The notes under the pieces were generated by a model. The model made no database searches. It worked only from the letters and a program-made list of their open reading frames with translations, and was not told where the DNA came from. A program made the position numbers and the translations under genes. Positions 59,927 through 64,000 of a stretch of DNA of 64,000 nucleotides are shown one piece after another. The DNA comes from Variovorax paradoxus. GTDB taxonomy: Bacteria; Pseudomonadota; Gammaproteobacteria; Burkholderiales; Burkholderiaceae_C. The stretch's first letter is position 1. Each line of letters begins with the position of its first letter. Location: the NCBI RefSeq assembly GCF_022009635.1, contig NZ_CP091716.1, positions 7,124,501-7,188,500 on the forward strand, in the 5' to 3' direction.

Positions 59927-61186
59927 ATGAACCTCCCCAGCCCTTCGGCCGTGATCGTCGGACTCGCCGTGGCACTGGGCATCGGCCTCGTGATCGGCAC
60001 CGAGCGCGAGCGCCGCAAGGGCGACGGCGACCGCCGGGCGGCGGCGGGATTGCGCACCTTCGCCATCGTGGCGCTCACGGGTGCCATCGCGCAGGCCCTC
60101 CCCGCCGCGGCGCTGGTGCCCATCGGCGGCACGCTCGTCGCCGCGCTGGCTGCGGTTTCGCACTGGAAGAGCCGCTCGCCGGACCCCGGCATGACCACCG
60201 AGATCGCTCTCTTCGCCACCTACCTGATCGGCGTGCTGTGCGTGGTCGAACCGGGGTTGGGCGCCGCCTGCGGCATGGGTCTCGCCCTGCTGCTCGCGGC
60301 GCGCCGCAGGCTGCACCGGTTTGCCACGCAGCTGCTGAGCGAGCAGGAGCTGCACGACGGCGTCCTGCTCGCGGCGCTCGCCCTGATCGCGCTGCCGCTC
60401 ATTCCCTCGCAGCCCGTCGAGATGCTCGGCGGCATCGCGCCCCGGCCTCTGGCCTCGATGGTGCTGCTGATCATGGCGATGCAGGCGGCCGGACAGGCGG
60501 CCGCGCGATGGCTCGGCGTGCGCGGTGGCCTGCTGGGGGCCGGCTTCGTGTCGGGTTTCGTCTCCAGCACCGCCACGGTGGCCTCGTTCGGCAACCGCGC
60601 GCGGGAACAGCCGCTGCACACGGGCCTGCTGGCGGGCGCCGCGTCGATGTCTGCGGTAGCGACCTGGGTGCTGGCGCTCGCGATGACCAGCGCGCTGTCT
60701 CCACAGGCAGGCGCCGCCTTGCTGCCCGTGGCGCTTGCCGGTGCGGCGGGCGCCGTGGCCGTCGGCCTGCTGCCGCTGCTGGCGGCTTCGCGCGACGCGG
60801 TGGCGGTCGAGCCGCCCGCCGCGCAGCGCAGCGCATTGCGTCCGCGCGAAGCGCTCGCCGTCGCGCTCGCTCTGGCGCTCGTCGCGCTGCTGGTGGGCTC
60901 GGCACAGCGGCACTTCGGCAACGCTGGCCTGCAGGCCGGTATCGCGCTCGCCGCGCTGGTGGATGCACACGCCCCCGTGGCCTCGCTCGCTTCGCTGCAT
61001 GCGGCCGGCACATTGCAGACGGACTCCTTCATCCGGGGCGTGCTGGTGGCCATCGGGACCAACACGCTCACGCGCTGCGCGGTGGCCCTGGGCGCGGGCG
61101 GCCGGGCCTATGCGTTGCGCGTGGGGGCCGCATTGATGGCCAGCCTGGGCTGCGCCTGCATCGCGGCCATCTGGCTGCCGGCCTGA
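59927..61186 (+). CDS. MgtC/SapB-family membrane protein (DUF4010)
   Basis: A 419-residue protein with about eleven hydrophobic segments. The N-terminus has GLAVALGIGLVIGTERERRK, the signature of MgtC/SapB proteins with its conserved Glu-Arg motif, and RRAAAGLRTFAIVALTG. The C-terminal half corresponds to DUF4010. The function is not known; relatives have been linked to Mg2+ homeostasis and acid or stress survival. It is convergent with the ribonucleotide reductase gene, with 28 bases between. Confidence 0.83.
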   Translation: MNLPSPSAVIVGLAVALGIGLVIGTERERRKGDGDRRAAAGLRTFAIVALTGAIAQALPAAALVPIGGTLVAALAAVSHWKSRSPDPGMTTEIALFATYLIGVLCVVEPGLGAACGMGLALLLAARRRLHRFATQLLSEQELHDGVLLAALALIALPLIPSQPVEMLGGIAPRPLASMVLLIMAMQAAGQAAARWLGVRGGLLGAGFVSGFVSSTATVASFGNRAREQPLHTGLLAGAASMSAVATWVLALAMTSALSPQAGAALLPVALAGAAGAVAVGLLPLLAASRDAVAVEPPAAQRSALRPREALAVALALALVALLVGSAQRHFGNAGLQAGIALAALVDAHAPVASLASLHAAGTLQTDSFIRGVLVAIGTNTLTRCAVALGAGGRAYALRVGAALMASLGCACIAAIWLPA

Positions 61187-61214
61187 GCGGCTCCAGGCCG
61201 GGCTCAGCCCGAGC

Positions 61215-63059
61215 TCAGGCCGGGGCCACCGGGGCCACGGGGGCCGCACGCCCGCTGCACGCCGGCCGCGCGGGGGCCTTCAGCACCGCGCCCCGCAGCG
61301 GGTTCGGCCTGTACGCGGCCAGGCCCTTGAGCCCCGATTGCCAGGCTTGCATGTAGAGCTCCTTGAAGTCTTCGTACGCGCAGTCGGAGGGCACGTTGAC
61401 CGTCTTCGAGATGGCCGCGTCGACGTAGGGCGCCACCGCGGCCACCATTTCCACATGCGCCGAAGGACTCATCTCCAGCGCCGTGACGAAGGCCGGCCCG
61501 AGCGCGGCCCGCTCGCCCCTGCGCTGGCGGTACAGCCTCAGCGCGTGGTCCTCGACCTCGTACTCCCGCGTCCCGCCTTCGGGCAGGCGCTTGCGACGCA
61601 CGAAGCTCCAGGCGAAGGCCGGCTCGATGCCGTTGCTCGCGTTGTCCGAGAAAGCCAGGCTGATGGTGCCCGTGGGCGCGACGGACAGCAGGTGCGAGTT
61701 GCGCATGCCGTAGGCGCGGATGCGCGTCTTCATCGGCTCGGGCAGCCGGGACGCGAAAGTGCCGTGTCCGAGGTACAGGCCCGCATCGAACAGAGGAAAT
61801 GCCCCGCGCTCGCGGGCCAGCGCGCATGAAGCGCCATAGGCCGCATCGCGCAGCAGCCGCGCGATGCGCCGGGCGGCTGCGCGGCCCGGCTGCGCGTCGT
61901 AGCGCAGGTTGAGCATGACCAACGCGTCCCCAAGGCCGGTGAAGCCCAGGCCGATGCGCCGCTTCAGCAGCGCCTCGCGGCCCTGGCGTTCCAGCGGCCA
62001 GGCGGTGATGTCCAGCACGTTGTCGAGCATGCGCACGGCCAGGCCTGCCAGGCGCGAGAAGTTCTTCTCGTCGAAGCGTGCGCCCGGATCGAACGGGTCC
62101 TTCACGAAACGCGTCAGGTCGATCGACCCCAGGCAGCAGCTGCCGTAGGGCGGCAGGGGCTGCTCGCCGCATGGGTTGGTGGCGGCGAGCGTCTCGCAGC
62201 TCGACAGGTTGTTGTCGGCGTTGATGCGGTCCAGGAAGAGCACACCCGGCTCCCCGTGCGCGTAGGCCGATCGCATGATGCGGTCCCACAGCGCCCGCGC
62301 CGGCCGCCGGGCGTATACCCACAGTCCGTCGTCGCGCCGGTGCTCCTGTGCGCTGCCGATGCGGGGGCCGGGTTCGGCGCAGTGCACCAGCTCGATCTCC
62401 CTGTCGTCGATCACGGCCAGCATGAAGGCATCGGTCAGCCCCACCGACAGGTTGAAGTTGCTCAGCTCGCCATCGTCCTTCGCGCCCATGAAAGCCTCGA
62501 TGTCGGGATGGTCGCAGCGCAGCACGCCCATCTGCGCGCCCCGCCGCGCCCCGGCCGACTCCACCGTCCGGCAAGAACAGTCGAAGACACGCATGAACGG
62601 CACGGGTCCCGAGGCGCTGGAACGGGTGCCGGCCACCCAGGCCCCGTGGGGACGGATGCGCGAGAAGTCGTAGCCCACGCCCCCGCCCATGCGCATGGTC
62701 TCGGCGGCCTCCGCCAGCGCGACATAGATGCCCGGGTAGCCTTCGTCGTCGCCGGTGATCGAATCGCCCACGGGTTGCACGAAGCAGTTGATCAGGGTGG
62801 CCGTCAGCGCCGTGCCCGCCGCCGACTGGATGCGCCCCGCGGGCACGAAGCCGTCGCGCAATGCCTGCAGGAAGCGCGCCTCCCAGGCCTCGCGCTCGCC
62901 GGGTTTCTCGGCCTGTGCCAGGGCCCGGGCCACCCTGCGGTGGATGTCGTCGATGGAGTGCTCGCCCGCCTGCGCGTACTTCTCCATCAGCACGTCGCGG
63001 CAGATCGGCTGGACGGGCAGTTCGGGAAGTCTCGGGCTGTCGACAGTGAAGCGTGTCAT
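61215..63059 (-). CDS. nrdJ: Adenosylcobalamin-dependent ribonucleotide reductase (class II)
   Basis: A 614-residue class II enzyme reducing ribonucleotides with a B12 radical, so it works without oxygen. The active-site Cys pair is expected in LINCFVQP and ETLAATNPCGEQPLPPYG, with SVAPTGTISLAFSDNASNGI conserved near the C-terminus. The C-terminal Cys-rich tail of many NrdJ proteins is absent; the protein ends in a Pro/Ala tail. I use the ATG at 63059; another at 63065 adds two residues. An FNR-type box lies 54 bases upstream, fitting an oxygen-limited role. Confidence 0.88.
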   Translation of the reverse strand: MTRFTVDSPRLPELPVQPICRDVLMEKYAQAGEHSIDDIHRRVARALAQAEKPGEREAWEARFLQALRDGFVPAGRIQSAAGTALTATLINCFVQPVGDSITGDDEGYPGIYVALAEAAETMRMGGGVGYDFSRIRPHGAWVAGTRSSASGPVPFMRVFDCSCRTVESAGARRGAQMGVLRCDHPDIEAFMGAKDDGELSNFNLSVGLTDAFMLAVIDDREIELVHCAEPGPRIGSAQEHRRDDGLWVYARRPARALWDRIMRSAYAHGEPGVLFLDRINADNNLSSCETLAATNPCGEQPLPPYGSCCLGSIDLTRFVKDPFDPGARFDEKNFSRLAGLAVRMLDNVLDITAWPLERQGREALLKRRIGLGFTGLGDALVMLNLRYDAQPGRAAARRIARLLRDAAYGASCALARERGAFPLFDAGLYLGHGTFASRLPEPMKTRIRAYGMRNSHLLSVAPTGTISLAFSDNASNGIEPAFAWSFVRRKRLPEGGTREYEVEDHALRLYRQRRGERAALGPAFVTALEMSPSAHVEMVAAVAPYVDAAISKTVNVPSDCAYEDFKELYMQAWQSGLKGLAAYRPNPLRGAVLKAPARPACSGRAAPVAPVAPA

Positions 63060-63112
63060 GGCCATCGGCGAAGCGTGGGCCTCCCATGATGGACACGCAC
63101 CACGCTGCAACC

Positions 63113-63126
63113 TTGATCCATCGCAA
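63113..63126. promoter_or_regulatory. FNR/ANR-type box between nrdJ and the plus-strand small gene (TTGATCCATCGCAA)
   Basis: The site lies 54 bases before the nrdJ start and 115 bases before the 63241 start. It matches the 59859 box in 13 of 14 positions, a good sign of a shared regulator. Confidence 0.6.
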
Positions 63127-63240
63127 GGCCCCGGCCAAGGAGAACTCCTAGAGTGCCCCGAGCCGCCGCACAGGACCGCCGCCCCCGGCGGGACAGGCCC
63201 GCGGACACACGGATACAACGACACCCAGGAGAAGAAGACC

Positions 63241-63510
63241 ATGCCAAGTCACTATCGGCTTGCCGACATCACAGTCCGCATTCCCTTCGGAGCCACGGAG
63301 CCGGAACGCACGGCCCTGCTCCAGGCGGCAGGCGTGCCGGTGGACGCATCCGGCGGGCCTGCGCGGGGCTTCATGCATGAACGGCGGCCGCTCAGGCTGG
63401 GCGGGGATTCGATCTGCCGCTGGTTCGACGCCGGCAACGCCGCGCTCGCGTCGGGGCTGCATTCCGTGAACGCCGGCGATCGCGCATCCGCCGGTCGCAG
63501 TCTGAGATGA
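63241..63510 (+). CDS. Hypothetical protein, 89 residues
   Basis: A small soluble protein (MPSHYRLADITVRIPFGATE, DSICRWFDAGNAALASGLHS) starting at an ATG with AGGAGAAG upstream. No membrane segment or known domain. It lies 115 bases after the FNR box and 7 bases before a usp gene on the same strand, so it is probably co-regulated with it. Confidence 0.55.
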   Translation: MPSHYRLADITVRIPFGATEPERTALLQAAGVPVDASGGPARGFMHERRPLRLGGDSICRWFDAGNAALASGLHSVNAGDRASAGRSLR

Positions 63511-63517
63511 GTCCGAG

Positions 63518-64000
63518 ATGAGCATGCTTCGTTCGATCCTCGTCCATCTCGACGGCACGGACCGCACCGAGGTGCGCCTGCGCCTCGCGCACCGTCTCGC
63601 GGCCTTGCACGATTCCGCCCTGACCGCGCTTTTCGCGGTGTCGCCTTCCGTGCTGGCAGTGCTGCCGATGATCGGCGGCCTGCCTCCCATGCCGATGGCC
63701 GGCGACATAGACCCCGACCACCGCGCCCATGCCGCAGCGGTGTTCGAGCGCCTGCTGCAGGACCATGCCAGCCGCAGCGACTGGCGCGAGCTGCGCGGCG
63801 AGCCCGTCGTCGAGAGCTTCGTCCGGCATGCACTCACCTGCGATCTCATGGTGCTCGGGCAGCGCGATCCGCGCGACAAGGACGGCTTCGACGTGCCGGC
63901 CGATTTCATCGAGGCGGCCGTGCTCGCCAGCGGCAAGCCGGCGCTGGTCGTCCCGTTCGCGGGCAGGGTGTCCCCGAACCCCGCGAAGGTGCTGGTCGCG
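63518..64000 (+). CDS. Universal stress protein, 3' end outside the window
   Basis: The frame from the ATG at 63518 (MSMLRSILVHLDGTDRTEVR) stays open to the end of the window, giving 161 codons so far: a complete first Usp domain (to KPALVVPFAGR) followed by what looks like the first strand of a second (NPAKVLVA). By comparison with the tandem usp at 53.7 kb it is probably a two-domain protein. Its glycine loop (GQRDPRDKDG) is weak. Confidence 0.8.
   Translation, partial: MSMLRSILVHLDGTDRTEVRLRLAHRLAALHDSALTALFAVSPSVLAVLPMIGGLPPMPMAGDIDPDHRAHAAAVFERLLQDHASRSDWRELRGEPVVESFVRHALTCDLMVLGQRDPRDKDGFDVPADFIEAAVLASGKPALVVPFAGRVSPNPAKVLVA

Noticed and set aside
61204..63138. Second minus-strand frame of 644 codons overlapping nrdJ
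   Set aside because: It is nrdJ read in another frame, composed of Arg/Gly/Ala-rich sequence without motifs; nrdJ itself has the conserved NPCGEQ and APTGTIS blocks.
1..64000. CRISPR arrays, tRNA or rRNA genes, riboswitches
   Set aside because: No regularly spaced direct repeats, cloverleaf-like sequences with T-loop motifs, or recognisable conserved riboswitch cores were noticed on either strand; a covariance-model scan would be decisive.

Overview
The window is GC-rich proteobacterial DNA, most likely from a betaproteobacterium of the order Burkholderiales (Comamonadaceae-like). This is inferred from the Bug-type solute-binding proteins, the sugar-acid gene repertoire, the PHA synthase and B12-dependent ribonucleotide reductase stress island, and the insertion-sequence families. 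No rRNA, tRNA or CRISPR array was seen.

Bases 1-7,800 hold a compositionally foreign, A/T-richer module. Three consecutive, overlapping tyrosine-recombinase genes of 434, 626 and 718 codons are followed by a small helical TnpC-like protein. This resembles the logic of Tn554, RIT and gamma-mobile-trio elements but has a four-gene layout. Bases 7,400-10,320 carry small hypothetical, secreted and lipoprotein genes and end in a stump of a 2OG-Fe(II) oxygenase gene cut by an intact IS21-family element (10,322-12,945). An IS66 tail, a thioesterase gene and a DUF802 remnant follow.

Bases 14,061-38,558 are a large catabolic region for sugar acids (uronates, aldarates and aldonates). It encodes an enolase-superfamily dehydratase, a uronate-dehydrogenase-like enzyme, an MFS hexuronate/aldarate transporter, two UxaA-family dehydratases, two Bug solute-binding proteins, a talarate/galactarate dehydratase-like enzyme, a PLP-dependent ammonia-lyase, two lactonases (both frameshifted), an Ldh-family oxidoreductase, a ketoglutarate-semialdehyde dehydrogenase-like enzyme, an RraA-family protein, an IlvD/Edd dehydratase and a truncated mannonate dehydratase. 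Three regulators sit among them: two LacI-type proteins and an unusual IclR protein fused to a metal-ligand-less SMP-30 propeller. Three LacI-type operators mark the divergent lacI/uxaA promoter region and the promoter of a downstream Bug gene.

Bases 38,559-42,913 are an insertion-sequence graveyard. An IS3 element replaced the 5' end of the mannonate dehydratase gene and was itself hit by an IS30-family element (27-bp inverted repeats, CAA target duplication). Next to it lie a second IS3 truncated by the first, an ISNCY fragment, a solitary 28-bp IS21 end and a third IS3 tail.

Bases 42,988-64,000 form a stress and low-oxygen island: HiPIP, Nudix hydrolase, two HtrA-type proteases, four universal stress protein genes, a flavodoxin-like protein, a DksA-type protein, PHA synthase, hemerythrin, a kinase/AAA fusion, a FAD oxidoreductase plus SAM-dependent fatty-acid methyltransferase pair, PRC-barrel protein, zinc alcohol dehydrogenase, MgtC-like membrane protein and an adenosylcobalamin-dependent ribonucleotide reductase. 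Eight FNR/ANR-type boxes (TTGAT-N4-CGCAA or close variants) sit 36-115 bp upstream of genes here, mostly between divergent pairs, suggesting one oxygen-responsive regulon.
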